Shown: positions 1-8,558 of the stretch, piece after piece
Layout: the number at the start of each line of letters is the position of its first letter
How positions within the stretch are numbered: the stretch's first letter is position 1
From: Thetidibacter halocola
Lineage (GTDB): Bacteria; Pseudomonadota; Alphaproteobacteria; Rhodobacterales; Rhodobacteraceae
Direction of reading: 5' to 3'
Assembly: GCF_018224955.1 (NCBI RefSeq)
Contig: NZ_JAGTUU010000009.1
Span: 62,001 to 126,000, forward strand
DNA length: 64,000 nucleotides
Program-made: the position numbers and the translations under genes
Notes under the pieces: model-generated
What the model saw: the letters and a program-made list of their open reading frames with translations, nothing else
What the model was told of the DNA's origin: nothing
Databases searched by the model: none

Positions 1-1
1 G

Positions 2-625
2 GTCGTTCCCGAAGGCATTCGGGCGCATCGCCCTTCCGAGGCCGACAGCATCGACTGGCTCTGTCACGCCGCGCTGGACCGGCTGGGCTTTGCCACCAGC
101 GGCGAAATCGCCGCCTTCTGGGACATTGTCACGCCGACCGAGGCGAAGGACTGGCTGGCGGCGCAAGCCAAACGTAGCGCGGTCGTGCCCGTCACGGTGA
201 CGCAGGCCGATGGTGGCCTCCGGCAATGCCACGCCCGCCCCGAAACGCTTGACGCACTGTCCGACGTGCCCGACCCGCCGGGCCGCCTTCGCGTGCTCAG
301 CCCCTTCGACCCGGCGCTGCGCGACCGCAAGCGGGCCGAGCGGCTGTTCGGCTTTCACTACCGGATCGAGATCTTCACCCCCGCGCCACAGCGGCGCTAC
401 GGCTATTACGTCTTTCCACTGCTCGAGGGCGACCGGCTGGCAGGCCGCATCGACATGGCGCGGGCGGGCGATGCCCTGCATGTCGCCGCGCTCTGGCCTG
501 AACGCGGCATCCGCTGGGGTGCCGGCCGGCAGGACCGGCTGGAGGCTGAACTGCACCGCACAGCGCGCTTCGCCGGGTTGGAGCGTGTCACCTGGGCAGA
601 CGACTGGCGGCGCGACCCGCTCTGA
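2..625 (+). CDS. YcaQ/AlkZ-type DNA glycosylase, 3' part only
   Basis: The window opens inside this gene; 207 C-terminal residues are visible and the reading frame is open from base 2 to the TGA at 623-625. The segment around residues 100-155 of the visible part (L-S-P-F-D-P, then R-D-R-K-R, then F-x-Y-R-I-E, then Y-G-Y-Y-V-F-P-L-L) is the signature of the YcaQ/AlkZ family, winged-helix DNA glycosylases that unhook interstrand crosslinks or excise bulky alkylated bases. The catalytic QxQ-type motif of this family lies nearer the N terminus and is outside the window, so activity cannot be judged. A strong hairpin terminator follows about 125 bases after the stop. Confidence 0.8.
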   Translation, partial: VVPEGIRAHRPSEADSIDWLCHAALDRLGFATSGEIAAFWDIVTPTEAKDWLAAQAKRSAVVPVTVTQADGGLRQCHARPETLDALSDVPDPPGRLRVLSPFDPALRDRKRAERLFGFHYRIEIFTPAPQRRYGYYVFPLLEGDRLAGRIDMARAGDALHVAALWPERGIRWGAGRQDRLEAELHRTARFAGLERVTWADDWRRDPL

Positions 626-750
626 TCCAACCCGTCACACACATGTCATGCAGAGCGCCTATCGAGCGGTCGTAGTCAGTCGCGGGCGATCCATTGCGCC
701 CATCCCCCGTTTGGCCTTTAGGGCAAAGAATCCGTTTTCCATGAGCGACA

Positions 751-777
751 GGGGTGGCCATCGTGCCACCCCTTTTT
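751..777 (+). terminator. Rho-independent terminator
   Basis: Eight-bp stem (751-758 with 765-772, GGGGTGGC/GCCACCCC), six-base loop, then five T. It is the first strong terminator after the glycosylase gene, although about 125 bases separate them, so it may instead end a short untranslated transcript. Confidence 0.8.
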
Positions 778-885
778 CATGACCCAGCCATGCACCGGCG
801 GAAAAGCGGCTATTCCGATGCGTGCCTACTGCGATGCTGCGGCGCGGCATAACTAGGGACAAGCAGTAACACAAAGGGAACCGCA

Positions 886-1110
886 ATGGCCCATATCACC
901 ACCAACCACGCCCCGAGCACGACGCCTCTCAACCCGCTGCGTGCCTTCGGGGAGGCGATCCTCAAGTTCCTGAGCAATATCGCCGAGTCGAACCATCGCA
1001 TCCGCGAGGTCGAGCGCCTGAATGCCCTGAGCGACGCCCAGCTTAAGAGCCTGGGCCTGCGCCGCCAGGACATCGTGCGCCACGTCTTCCGCGACGTCTA
1101 TTACGTCTGA
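886..1110 (+). CDS. DUF1127 domain small protein
   Basis: A 74-residue protein whose C-terminal half has the DUF1127 pattern: an amphipathic helix (residues 30-45, R-E-V-E-R-L-N-A-L-S-D-A-Q-L), then L-G-L-R-R-Q-D-I. DUF1127 proteins are small basic proteins; in Rhodobacter and Agrobacterium relatives they have been tied to RNA handling, stress and phosphate responses. The start is supported by a purine-rich ribosome binding site (AAGGGAA) 7-8 bases ahead. It is monocistronic: a terminator lies immediately downstream. The N-terminal segment N-P-L-R-A recurs in the small minus-strand protein at 2762-2953. Family assignment is firm, function is not. Confidence 0.85.
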   Translation: MAHITTNHAPSTTPLNPLRAFGEAILKFLSNIAESNHRIREVERLNALSDAQLKSLGLRRQDIVRHVFRDVYYV

Positions 1111-1133
1111 CGCGCCGCGCGATCCGCGCAACA

Positions 1134-1163
1134 GGCCGCGCCCCGCAAGGGACGCGGCCTTTT
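1134..1163 (+). terminator. Rho-independent terminator after DUF1127 gene
   Basis: Seven-bp GC stem (1134-1140 GGCCGCG with 1153-1159 CGCGGCC), 12-base loop and four T, 24 bases after the DUF1127 stop codon. Confidence 0.7.
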
Positions 1164-1253
1164 CCTTGCCTGACGGTTGGTGACTGGACGCTCCTGCGCT
1201 AGCGTGTTGCCAGTCTGGCGCCGGCGGCGTCGCAGCACCGGAACAGGGACCGC

Positions 1254-2759
1254 ATGACAGGGCTTGAAATCCTGCCGGCTCAAAGGCTGGCCCGGCTGGA
1301 CGGGCAAGACCTGTCGCTGGGGGCGCGGGCCTTCGACGTGCTGGTGGTCCTGCACGACAATGCCGAGCGCGTGGTCTCGAAGACAGAACTGCTGGACACG
1401 GTCTGGTCCGACCGGATGGTCGAGGAAAGCAACCTGACCGTGCAGATCGCCACCCTGCGCAAGGCGCTTGGGGCCAAGGCGATCGGCACGGTCCCAGGCG
1501 TCGGCTACAAGCTGACGCTGGGCGGTGCGGCGACCGACGGACCGTCCCGTGCCGCGCCGCCCCTGCCGGACAAACCCTCGCTTGCGGTCCTGCCCTTCGC
1601 CAATCTCACCGGCGATCCGGGGCGCGACTACCTGGTGGACGGGATCGTGAACGAACTCGCCTCGGCCCTATCGGTGGTGTCGTCCTTCTTTGTCGTCTCG
1701 ACCACGTCCAGCTTTTCCTACAAGGGCAAGGTGGTCGACCTCGCCACCGTGGGCGAGGAACTGGGCGTTCGCTACGTCCTCGAGGGCGGCATTCAGCAGG
1801 CCGGCCCGACGCTGCGAATCTCGACGCAACTGGTGGAATGCGAGACAGGGCACACGCTGTGGCGCGGCAAGTTCGACGGCGCCTCCGACGATCTCTTTGC
1901 CTTGCAGGACCAAGTGGCCGAAAGCGTCGCCGCGGCGCTGGAACCAAAGCTGATCTGGGCCGAGGCGGCGCGGACGCGCCGCAAGCCCACCGAAAGCCTC
2001 GACGCCTACGACCTCTGCCTGCGCGCTGCGCCGATGGTCTATGTGCAGAACACGCTGGACAATCTCGAAGAGGGGCTGGCGCTTCTGCACCGGGCGGTCG
2101 CGCTGGACCCGGACTATGCGCAGGCGCGGGCGCTGATCTGCTACGCGCATACCGGCGCCTTCGCCACGCGCTGGTGGTCACATGAAAAGGCAAGCGCCGC
2201 CATCCCGCTGGCGCGCGCGCTGCTGGACAGCAACACCGACGACCCGTTGGTGCTGGCTTATGCCGGGCACTACATCGCTTATCTTGGCGGCGAGCCAGGG
2301 CGGGGTCTGACCGCACTTCAGCGCGCGGCGGCGCTGAACCCGAACTCCGGCACGGTGTCAATGCTGCTGGGTTGGGTCTACAACTATCTCGACCGTCCCG
2401 ACGAGGCGATCGAGCAGTTGCAGCGCGCGCGACGCATCAGCCCGCTGCATCCGCAGATCGGGATCATCACCTCGGGCATCGGGCAGGCGCAGATCATCGC
2501 GGGCAACTACGAGACGGCTGTCCGGCACCTGGAACAGGCGCTGACCGAGTTTCCCGAATTCGCCACGATCCAGCTGAGCCTGATGGGCTGCTACTGGGCG
2601 CTGGGACGTCGGGACGATGCCGAACGCATGGCCGACTGGTTCCGCGCCAAGGTGCCCGACATGTCGGTGTCCTTGCACAACCGCACCCGCCCTTTCATCA
2701 GCGAAAGGCTGCGCGCGATCATGGTAGAGGCGCTGGAGGGGCTGGGCTTTCCGCCCTGA
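1254..2759 (+). CDS. Winged-helix regulator with TolB-like and TPR domains
   Basis: A 501-residue protein with three parts. Residues about 5-95 form an OmpR/CadC-type winged helix, including the recognition-helix segment around E-S-N-L-T-V-Q-I-A-T-L-R-K-A-L and the wing ending G-V-G-Y-K-L. Residues about 107-230 match the TolB-like N-terminal domain often fused to adenylate cyclases (S-L-A-V-L-P-F-x-N, then D-Y-L-x-D-G-I, then Y-V-L-E-G). Residues about 245-490 are helical TPR-like repeats with A-L-x-L-x-P motifs. There is no receiver domain and no membrane segment, so it is a cytosolic one-component regulator or scaffold; the signal and targets are unknown. Gene is alone on the strand, with no terminator seen. 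Confidence 0.85.
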   Translation: MTGLEILPAQRLARLDGQDLSLGARAFDVLVVLHDNAERVVSKTELLDTVWSDRMVEESNLTVQIATLRKALGAKAIGTVPGVGYKLTLGGAATDGPSRAAPPLPDKPSLAVLPFANLTGDPGRDYLVDGIVNELASALSVVSSFFVVSTTSSFSYKGKVVDLATVGEELGVRYVLEGGIQQAGPTLRISTQLVECETGHTLWRGKFDGASDDLFALQDQVAESVAAALEPKLIWAEAARTRRKPTESLDAYDLCLRAAPMVYVQNTLDNLEEGLALLHRAVALDPDYAQARALICYAHTGAFATRWWSHEKASAAIPLARALLDSNTDDPLVLAYAGHYIAYLGGEPGRGLTALQRAAALNPNSGTVSMLLGWVYNYLDRPDEAIEQLQRARRISPLHPQIGIITSGIGQAQIIAGNYETAVRHLEQALTEFPEFATIQLSLMGCYWALGRRDDAERMADWFRAKVPDMSVSLHNRTRPFISERLRAIMVEALEGLGFPP

Positions 2760-2761
2760 CC

Positions 2762-2953
2762 TCAGAAGGGCCCGCGCGCTCGGTGCATCAGGCGGTCGGC
2801 GGTCAGTCGGGCCGCTTCGCGGCGGGCCCGCACCTGCATCTCGGCGATAGGATCGCGGGGCGCTGTAGGGCGGGCGGGACGTAGCAGCGCCAGCAGGGCG
2901 CGCAGCGGGTTGACCGGAAGGGCGGTGCGGAGCGGAGTGTCGAAAAAGGCCAT
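2762..2953 (-). CDS. Small basic protein of unknown function
   Basis: A 63-residue Arg/Ala-rich protein. The start at 2953 is chosen because GAGG lies 8 bases ahead of the ATG; an upstream in-frame ATG at 2998 would add 15 residues but has poorer support. Residues 14-25 (N-P-L-R-A-L-L-A-L-L-R) form an amphipathic helix and share N-P-L-R-A with the DUF1127 protein at 886. No known domain is recognised. Its stop is two bases from the stop of the convergent regulator gene. Reasonably likely to be real because of its ribosome binding site and codon use. Confidence 0.5.
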   Translation of the reverse strand: MAFFDTPLRTALPVNPLRALLALLRPARPTAPRDPIAEMQVRARREAARLTADRLMHRARGPF

Positions 2954-3060
2954 GTCGGATACCTCGGGGTTGCGTGTTGCGATGCCCCTTGGTCCCACGA
3001 AAGCCGGGAAACGGTCCTTAAGCCGGTCCGAAACGTTCCAAATCCGGCCTTAAGAAAAGC

Positions 3061-3086
3061 AAAAGGGCCGCCCCAAAAGACGGCCC
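3061..3086 (-). terminator. Terminator of rpsD
   Basis: On the minus strand, a 6-bp stem (GGGCCG/CGGCCC, 3081-3086 with 3065-3070) with a 10-base loop is followed by TTTT-GC-TTTT. It lies 36 bases after the rpsD stop. Confidence 0.7.
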
Positions 3087-3122
3087 CCTGTCTGTAGGCG
3101 CGGGCCCGATGACCCGGCGCGC

Positions 3123-3743
3123 TCAGTTCTGAGCGTAGTATTCGATCACGAGGTTCGGTTCCATCATCACCGGATAGGGCACATCGCCCAGACCCGGGGT
3201 GCGGACGAAGGTCGCGGTCATCTTGGAGTGGTCGGCCTCGATGTAATCGGGCACGTCGCGCTCGGCCAGCTGGGTGGCTTCGAGAAGCGCGGCCATCTGC
3301 TTGGACTTTTCGCGGACCTCGATGACGTCACCCTCTTTCACGCGGTAGGAGGGGATGTTGACACGCTGGCCGTTCACCAGGACATGGCCGTGGTTCACGA
3401 ACTGGCGGGCGGCAAAGACGGTCGCCACGAACTTGGCGCGATAGACGACGGCATCCAGGCGACGCTCGAGCAGGCCGATCAGGTTCTCGCCGGTGTCGCC
3501 CTTCACGCGGGCGGCCTCGATGTAGACCTTCTTGAACTGCTTTTCCGTCATGTCGCCGTAATAGCCCTTCAGCTTCTGCTTGGCGCGCAGCTGGAGGCCG
3601 AAGTCGGACATCTTGCCCTTGCGGCGCTGGCCGTGCTGGCCGGGGCCGTATTCGCGGCGGTTGACGGGGGATTTCGGGCGGCCCCAGATGTTCTCGCCCA
3701 TCCGGCGGTCGATCTTGTACTTGGCAGACGTGCGTTTGGTCAC
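3123..3743 (-). CDS. rpsD: 30S ribosomal protein S4
   Basis: S4 is a primary 16S rRNA-binding protein that nucleates assembly of the small subunit body. The 206-residue product has the usual length for alphaproteobacteria. It begins V(M)[20 protein letters not shown], and the S4 RNA-binding domain near residues 95-155 shows [10 protein letters not shown] and [15 protein letters not shown]. The start is the GTG at 3743, preceded at 8 bases by AAGGAG; the longer open frame upstream to 3875 is non-homologous and untranslated. It is transcribed alone, with its own terminator. Confidence 0.98.
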   Translation of the reverse strand: MTKRTSAKYKIDRRMGENIWGRPKSPVNRREYGPGQHGQRRKGKMSDFGLQLRAKQKLKGYYGDMTEKQFKKVYIEAARVKGDTGENLIGLLERRLDAVVYRAKFVATVFAARQFVNHGHVLVNGQRVNIPSYRVKEGDVIEVREKSKQMAALLEATQLAERDVPDYIEADHSKMTATFVRTPGLGDVPYPVMMEPNLVIEYYAQN

Positions 3744-3970
3744 GGCTGATCTCCTTCTGCAGTTGCGAAGGGCGTTGTCCTCTCCCCGGATTTTGCCGGG
3801 ACGACAGGGTTCCCCTTGCGGGGTCCGCCAACACCAATGAAGCGCCGCATATACAGCCACCCGGCGCAGAGTCAAGCGCCCCTTGCCCGGGGGAAATTCG
3901 CCGCAATTGAAATCATTAAGGCGCGCTTAATCCCGGCGGGCGATAACCGGATCGACCAAGGGGACCGATC

Positions 3971-4792
3971 ATGCACAAGGCCGACATTCCCGCAGGCATG
4001 CACAACCCGCTCGAGTATGCCGTGAACAAGCGTGACGCCGGAACGCTGGAAATGGTGCGCCGCGCCATCCAGCACCGGCAGGTCATGGTCGCCTATCAAC
4101 CGGTTGTGCAGGCCGCGTCGCCCGACCGCATCGCCTTCTACGAGGGGTTGATCCGCGTGCTGGACGAAACCGGCCGGATCATCCCGGCCCGCGAGTTCAT
4201 CGGCGCGGTCGAGGAAACCGAATACGGCCGCCTGCTGGATTGCATCGCGTTGGAAAAGGGGCTGGCCGAACTGGCCCGCGAACCGTGGATGCGGCTGTCG
4301 ATCAACATGTCGGCGCGGTCCATCGGCTATGCCAAGTGGATGAAGATCTTCAACCGTGCACTGGCCAGCGACCCCACCGTGGGCGAACGCCTGATCCTGG
4401 AAATCACGGAACATTCCGCCATCACCGTGCCGGAGCTGGTGGTCAGCTTCATGGACGAGGTGCAGGCGCAGGGCGTCTCCTTCGCCATCGACGACTTCGG
4501 CTCGGGTTATACTGCGCTGCGCTATTTCAAGGACTTCTCCTTCGACATCCTCAAGATCGACGGCCAGTTCATCCGCGGCGTGGCCGAGGATCCCGACAAC
4601 CAGGTGCTGGTGCGGGCCATGGTCTCGATCGCCGAGCAGTTCGACCTGTTCACCGTCGCCGAAAGCGTCGAGAACGGCGCGGATGCCGATTGCCTGGCGG
4701 CGATGGGGCTCGACTGCCTGCAAGGTTACTACTTCGGCGCGCCCACGACCCGCCCGGCCTGGCGGCAGTCCACAAACGAAAAGGCTGGCTGA
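3971..4792 (+). CDS. EAL-domain cyclic-di-GMP phosphodiesterase
   Basis: A 273-residue protein that is almost entirely one EAL domain, the fold that linearises c-di-GMP to pGpG. The signature motif reads E-G-L (58-60) instead of E-A-L, which is common in active enzymes. The remaining catalytic and metal residues are visible: N112 (I-N-M-S), E144 (L-E-I-T-E), D174-D175 (I-D-D-F-G-S-G-Y), K195 (L-K-I-D-G), E231 (A-E-S-V-E) and Q251 (L-Q-G-Y-Y-F-G). There is no signal peptide, membrane segment, PAS or GGDEF part, so it is a cytosolic stand-alone phosphodiesterase, probably regulated at expression or by partners. Activity is inferred from the intact residues. Confidence 0.92.
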   Translation: MHKADIPAGMHNPLEYAVNKRDAGTLEMVRRAIQHRQVMVAYQPVVQAASPDRIAFYEGLIRVLDETGRIIPAREFIGAVEETEYGRLLDCIALEKGLAELAREPWMRLSINMSARSIGYAKWMKIFNRALASDPTVGERLILEITEHSAITVPELVVSFMDEVQAQGVSFAIDDFGSGYTALRYFKDFSFDILKIDGQFIRGVAEDPDNQVLVRAMVSIAEQFDLFTVAESVENGADADCLAAMGLDCLQGYYFGAPTTRPAWRQSTNEKAG

Positions 4793-4811
4793 CAGGGCCC
4801 CGGCGGCTTCG

Positions 4812-4827
4812 GTCTCAAAGCTGAGAC
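4812..4827 (+). repeat. Short inverted repeat in the phaA leader region
   Basis: GTCTCA-AAGC-TGAGAC, a perfect 6-bp stem with 4-base loop, 20 bases after the EAL gene. There is no T run, so it is not a convincing terminator; role unknown. Confidence 0.35.
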
Positions 4828-4953
4828 ACCCTGTCCGGTTCCGCTGCGGCGCGGCATCGGATAGACCCTCGCGCGACAAGCAACGGGAGATGGTTTCGCA
4901 AGACGCGGAATCACTGTATCCCAAGGCATACATGCTTGGCAGGAGGGCTATAC

Positions 4954-6126
4954 ATGACCAACGTCGTTATCGCGAGCGCGGCCCGGACCGCGGTGGGCAG
5001 CTTCAGCGGCGCCTTCGCAAACACCCCCGCGCACGATCTGGGTGCCGCCGTTCTCGAGGCGCTGGTCGCCCGGGCCGGGATCGACAAGTCCGAGGTGTCG
5101 GAAACGATCCTCGGCCAGGTGCTGACCGCGGCGCAGGGCCAGAACCCCGCCCGCCAGGCACACATCAACGCCGGCCTGCCGAAAGAGGCCGCCGCCTGGG
5201 GCATCAACCAGGTCTGCGGCTCGGGCTTGCGCGCCGTGGCGCTGGGTGCGCAACACATCATGCTGGGCGACGCCGATATCATCTGCGCCGGTGGCCAGGA
5301 GAACATGAGCCTGTCGACCCATGCCGCGCATCTGCGAGCCGGCCACAAGATGGGCGACGTGTCCTATATCGACACGATGATCCGCGACGGCCTGTGGGAC
5401 GCCTTCAACGGCTACCACATGGGCCAGACCGCCGAGAACGTCGCGCAGCAATGGCAGATCAGCCGCGAGATGCAGGACGAATTCGCCCTGGCCAGCCAGA
5501 ACAAGGCCGAGGCCGCACAAAAGGCCGGCAAGTTCGACGACGAGGTGGTCCCCTTCACCATCAAGACCCGCAAGGGCGAGACGATCGTCGACAAGGACGA
5601 ATACATCCGCTACGGCGCGACGCTGGACAGCATGCAGAAACTGCGTCCTGCCTTCGTCAAGGACGGGACTGTGACCGCCGCAAACGCAAGCGGGCTCAAT
5701 GACGGGGCTGCGGGCGTGCTGCTGATGTCGGCCGAGGCCGCGGAAAAGCGCGGGATCGAACCGCTGGCGCGCATCGTCTCATACGCCACCGCGGGTCTCG
5801 ACCCGTCGATCATGGGCGTGGGTCCGATCCATGCCAGCCGCAAGGCGCTGGCCAAGGCCGGCTGGAAGGTCGAGGATCTCGACCTCGTCGAGGCCAACGA
5901 GGCCTTCGCCGCGCAGGCCTGCGCCGTGAACAAGGACATGGGCTGGGATCCGTCGATCGTGAACGTGAACGGCGGCGCCATCGCCATCGGCCACCCGATC
6001 GGCGCCTCGGGCGCCCGCGTCCTGAACACCCTGCTGTTCGAGATGAAGCGCCGCGGCGCCAAGAAGGGCCTCGCCACCCTCTGCATCGGCGGCGGCATGG
6101 GCGTCGCGCTCTGCGTCGAACGCTGA
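4954..6126 (+). CDS. phaA: Acetyl-CoA C-acetyltransferase (beta-ketothiolase)
   Basis: Condenses two acetyl-CoA to acetoacetyl-CoA, the first step of polyhydroxybutyrate synthesis, and also works in the thiolytic direction. The 390-residue product has the family length and the three catalytic sites: nucleophilic C88 (N-Q-V-C-G-S-G), H347 (G-H-P-I-G-A-S-G) and C377 (L-C-I-G-G-G-M-G). The start at 4954 is fixed by AGGAGG at 4941-4946. phaB follows after 78 bases, but a clear terminator hairpin sits between them, so the reductase may be expressed at a different level. No PHB synthase gene is in the window. Confidence 0.95.
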   Translation: MTNVVIASAARTAVGSFSGAFANTPAHDLGAAVLEALVARAGIDKSEVSETILGQVLTAAQGQNPARQAHINAGLPKEAAAWGINQVCGSGLRAVALGAQHIMLGDADIICAGGQENMSLSTHAAHLRAGHKMGDVSYIDTMIRDGLWDAFNGYHMGQTAENVAQQWQISREMQDEFALASQNKAEAAQKAGKFDDEVVPFTIKTRKGETIVDKDEYIRYGATLDSMQKLRPAFVKDGTVTAANASGLNDGAAGVLLMSAEAAEKRGIEPLARIVSYATAGLDPSIMGVGPIHASRKALAKAGWKVEDLDLVEANEAFAAQACAVNKDMGWDPSIVNVNGGAIAIGHPIGASGARVLNTLLFEMKRRGAKKGLATLCIGGGMGVALCVER

Positions 6127-6139
6127 CCCACGGATCACG

Positions 6140-6164
6140 GGGCGGGGCATGACCCCGCCCTTTT
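6140..6164 (+). terminator. Terminator between phaA and phaB
   Basis: Perfect 8-bp stem GGGCGGGG/CCCCGCCC (6140-6147 with 6153-6160), 5-base loop, four T. Lies 14 bases after the phaA stop and 40 before phaB. Confidence 0.8.
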
Positions 6165-6204
6165 CGCAAGACACATCACAAAGAACACCCATAGGAGGAC
6201 AGTC

Positions 6205-6927
6205 ATGGCACGAGTTGCACTCGTCACCGGAGGCTCGCGCGGCATCGGCGAAGCGATTTCCAAGGCCCTGAAGGCCGCAGGCTGCGAGGTCGCCGCGACC
6301 TATGCTGGCAACGACGAGAAGGCCGCCGCCTTCACCGCCGAGACCGGCATCAAGACCTACAAGTGGAACGTCGCGGATTACGAGGAATCCAAGGCGGGCA
6401 TCGCCAAGGTCGAGGCCGACCTCGGCCCGGTCGACATCGTGGTGGCCAATGCGGGCATCACCCGCGACGCCATGTTCCACCGCATGACGCCGGAACAGTG
6501 GAAAGAGGTCATCGACACCAACCTCACGGGCGTGTTCAACACCGTGCACCCGGTCTGGGCCGGCATGCGCGAGCGCCAGTTCGGCCGCGTCATCGTGATC
6601 TCGTCGATCAACGGCCAGAAAGGACAGGCCGGCCAGGTCAACTATGCCGCGACCAAGGCGGGCGACCTCGGCATCGTCAAGAGTCTCGCACAGGAAGGCG
6701 CCAAGTTCGGCATCACCGCCAACGCCATCTGCCCGGGCTACATCGCGACCGAGATGGTCATGGCCATCGACGAATCCGTGCGCGAGAAGATCATCAAGGG
6801 CATCCCCGCCGGCCGCCTGGGCGAGCCCTCGGAGATCGCCCGCTGCGTGACCTTCCTTGCTTCGGACGACGCGGGCTTTATCAACGGCTCGACGATCTCG
6901 GCCAACGGCGCGCAGTTCTTCGTCTGA
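6205..6927 (+). CDS. phaB: NADPH-dependent acetoacetyl-CoA reductase
   Basis: Reduces acetoacetyl-CoA to (R)-3-hydroxybutyryl-CoA for polyhydroxybutyrate formation. A 240-residue classical short-chain dehydrogenase: nucleotide-binding G-G-S-R-G-I-G (9-15), N-A-G (82-84), catalytic serine in I-S-S-I-N-G-Q (132-138) and Y147-x3-K151. The segment I-N-G-Q-K-G-Q is typical of PhaB. AGGAGG precedes the ATG by 7 bases. It lies directly downstream of phaA, which supports the role over a generic fatty-acid reductase (FabG). Confidence 0.95.
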   Translation: MARVALVTGGSRGIGEAISKALKAAGCEVAATYAGNDEKAAAFTAETGIKTYKWNVADYEESKAGIAKVEADLGPVDIVVANAGITRDAMFHRMTPEQWKEVIDTNLTGVFNTVHPVWAGMRERQFGRVIVISSINGQKGQAGQVNYAATKAGDLGIVKSLAQEGAKFGITANAICPGYIATEMVMAIDESVREKIIKGIPAGRLGEPSEIARCVTFLASDDAGFINGSTISANGAQFFV

Positions 6928-6951
6928 CGCGGCACGGCTTCGGCACGGACA

Positions 6952-6980
6952 GGGCGCCCCCGCCGCGGGGCGCCCTTTTT
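6952..6980 (+). terminator. Terminator after phaB
   Basis: Perfect 9-bp stem (6952-6960 with 6967-6975), 6-base loop and five T, 24 bases after the phaB stop. Confidence 0.88.
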
Positions 6981-7040
6981 CGTCGCTTGACCGCGCTTTT
7001 CTGCTAGGCTTTCCGCAGACATGGCAGGGGAGACCGCCGC

Positions 7041-8204
7041 ATGACATCCAGGTGGTCCGCGCTTGCCATCCTGTTCACCGTCCGAATGACGATGGGCTTT
7101 CAGTTCCAGGCGGTGGCCGCGACAGGCCCGCTGTTCATGGAACGTCACGGCGCCAGCCTGGCCGACCTCGGCTTTCTCATCGGCCTCTACATGCTGCCCG
7201 GCTTTGTCATCGCCCTGCCCGGCGGCGGCATCGCCCGACTGCTTGGCGACAAGCGCGTGGTTACGGCGGCGCTGGGGCTGATGGTGCTGGGCGGGCTGCT
7301 GATGTGGCGGGTTCCGCTGTGGGAGGCGCAGGTCGCCGGGCGGGTGCTGGCGGGCACCGGCGGCGTGCTGCTGAACGTGCTGATGTCCAAGATGGTGCAG
7401 GACTGGTTCGCCGGGCGCGAGATCGCGACCGCCATGGGCATCTTCGTCAATTCCTGGCCGGTGGGCATCGCGCTGGCACTGGTCGTGCTGCCGCCTTTCG
7501 CCGCCAGCATGGGGCTGAGCGTCGCCTTTGGTGTGACAGTGGCCGTCAACCTTGCCGCGCTGGCGCTGTTCGCGGCGCTCTACCGCGATGCGCCGCAGGG
7601 CAGGCGCGGCGGGGCAAAGGGCGGCTGGCCGGTGGGGCCCGCGCTGACCGGCATCCTGCTGGCCGCGCTGATCTGGGGCTTCTACAACGCCGCCATCGCC
7701 ATGGTGTTCAGCTTTGGTCCCACCCTGCTGACCGAGCGCGGCTATACCCTGGCCGAGGCCAGTTCCACGACTTCGCTCGCGCTCTGGCTGGGGGCGCTTT
7801 CGGTTCCGGCGGGTGGCATCCTCGCCGACCGTCTGGGCCAGTCCGACGCGGTGCTGACGCTGGGACTGGCTGGCTTTGGCGCCACGTTCCTGATGGTGCT
7901 GCAACCGGGCCTGCCTGCGCTGGCCTTCGTGATGGTCGGGCTGATCTTCGGTCTGCCGGCCGGCCCGATCATGGCGCTGCCCACCCGCGTCCTGCCGGCC
8001 GAGACGCGCGCCCTTGGGATGGGCCTGTTCTTTACCCTTTATTACGTCGTGATGGTCGCGGCCCCCGCGCTGGCCGGCGTCGCGGCCGAGGCCTTGGGCC
8101 GCAGCGAGGCGGCCTTCTGGCTGGGCATCGGTTTTCTCGTGCTGTGCCTGCTGGCCTTCGCCGCTTTCCTGCGGCTGGTCCGTGCCATGCAGCCTGTGCA
8201 ATAG
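7041..8204 (+). CDS. MFS transporter
   Basis: A 387-residue integral membrane protein with about 12 predicted membrane helices in two halves, of the Major Facilitator type. The loop after helix 2 has G-G-G-I-A-R-L-L-G-D-K-R, a version of the MFS motif A (G-x-x-x-D-R/K-x-G-R/K), and a second copy (G-G-I-L-A-D-R-L-G) sits at the equivalent place in the C-terminal half. The overall pattern resembles the CynX/NimT-like branch that moves small anions or nitro-compounds, but the substrate cannot be read from sequence. Start supported by AGGGGAGA 10 bases upstream. Transcribed alone. Confidence 0.85.
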   Translation: MTSRWSALAILFTVRMTMGFQFQAVAATGPLFMERHGASLADLGFLIGLYMLPGFVIALPGGGIARLLGDKRVVTAALGLMVLGGLLMWRVPLWEAQVAGRVLAGTGGVLLNVLMSKMVQDWFAGREIATAMGIFVNSWPVGIALALVVLPPFAASMGLSVAFGVTVAVNLAALALFAALYRDAPQGRRGGAKGGWPVGPALTGILLAALIWGFYNAAIAMVFSFGPTLLTERGYTLAEASSTTSLALWLGALSVPAGGILADRLGQSDAVLTLGLAGFGATFLMVLQPGLPALAFVMVGLIFGLPAGPIMALPTRVLPAETRALGMGLFFTLYYVVMVAAPALAGVAAEALGRSEAAFWLGIGFLVLCLLAFAAFLRLVRAMQPVQ

Positions 8205-8558
8205 CGCACCGCCCCGGCGCGGCACTGTCCAAGCGCTCAGAGGCCAACGTGCGTATGAGGCGCAGTTCGACAGGAGCTGCCCTGTGCTCAACTGGATTAA
8301 CGGCCTGCACCGCCGCTCTTGTCTGGACTGTAATGCGCGGGGCAACACCGCCTTCTCCATTGGCCGCGACGCGCAGCCCTTTCCCTGCACCCGGGACGAC
8401 GGACTGGATCCAGACCCCGGCCATTCGGCAATGGTTTTTCGTGCGTGGTCAGGAATGCAGACACGCCTTGCGCGATGATGTTTGACCTGCACAACCAAGA
8501 GAGGCATCCTGCCGAAGGGACCTTCAACCCCGACAAAATTCAGGAAAGGCACTTTCTC
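8205..8558 (+). other. Gene-poor stretch with decayed sequence
   Basis: About 354 bases between the MFS gene and the collar-domain gene. It contains no intact gene. Bases 8287-8364 resemble the start of the downstream dioxygenase gene (described separately); the remainder shows no recognisable coding pattern, repeat or strong hairpin. Confidence 0.6.
8287..8364 (+). pseudogene. Remnant of a glyoxalase/ring-cleaving dioxygenase 5' end
   Basis: Translated in frame from 8287, this stretch gives L-N-W-I-N-G-L-H then L-D-C-N-A-R-G-N-T-A-F-S-I-G. It aligns without gaps with residues 2-27 of the intact enzyme at 8984 (L-T-Q-I-N-G-L-H then A-R-G-N-N-A-F-F-T-G). By hand count 14 of 26 residues and 55 of 78 bases agree. 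Beyond 8364 the similarity ends, and there is no downstream VOC domain, so it is read as a truncated, diverged duplicate rather than a gene. The alternative is chance similarity, which the shared frame and gap-free alignment make unlikely. Confidence 0.6.

Noticed and set aside
659-886. Minus-strand open frame of 75 codons ahead of the DUF1127 gene
   Set aside because: It runs through the terminator at 751-777 and shows no family resemblance or ribosome site.
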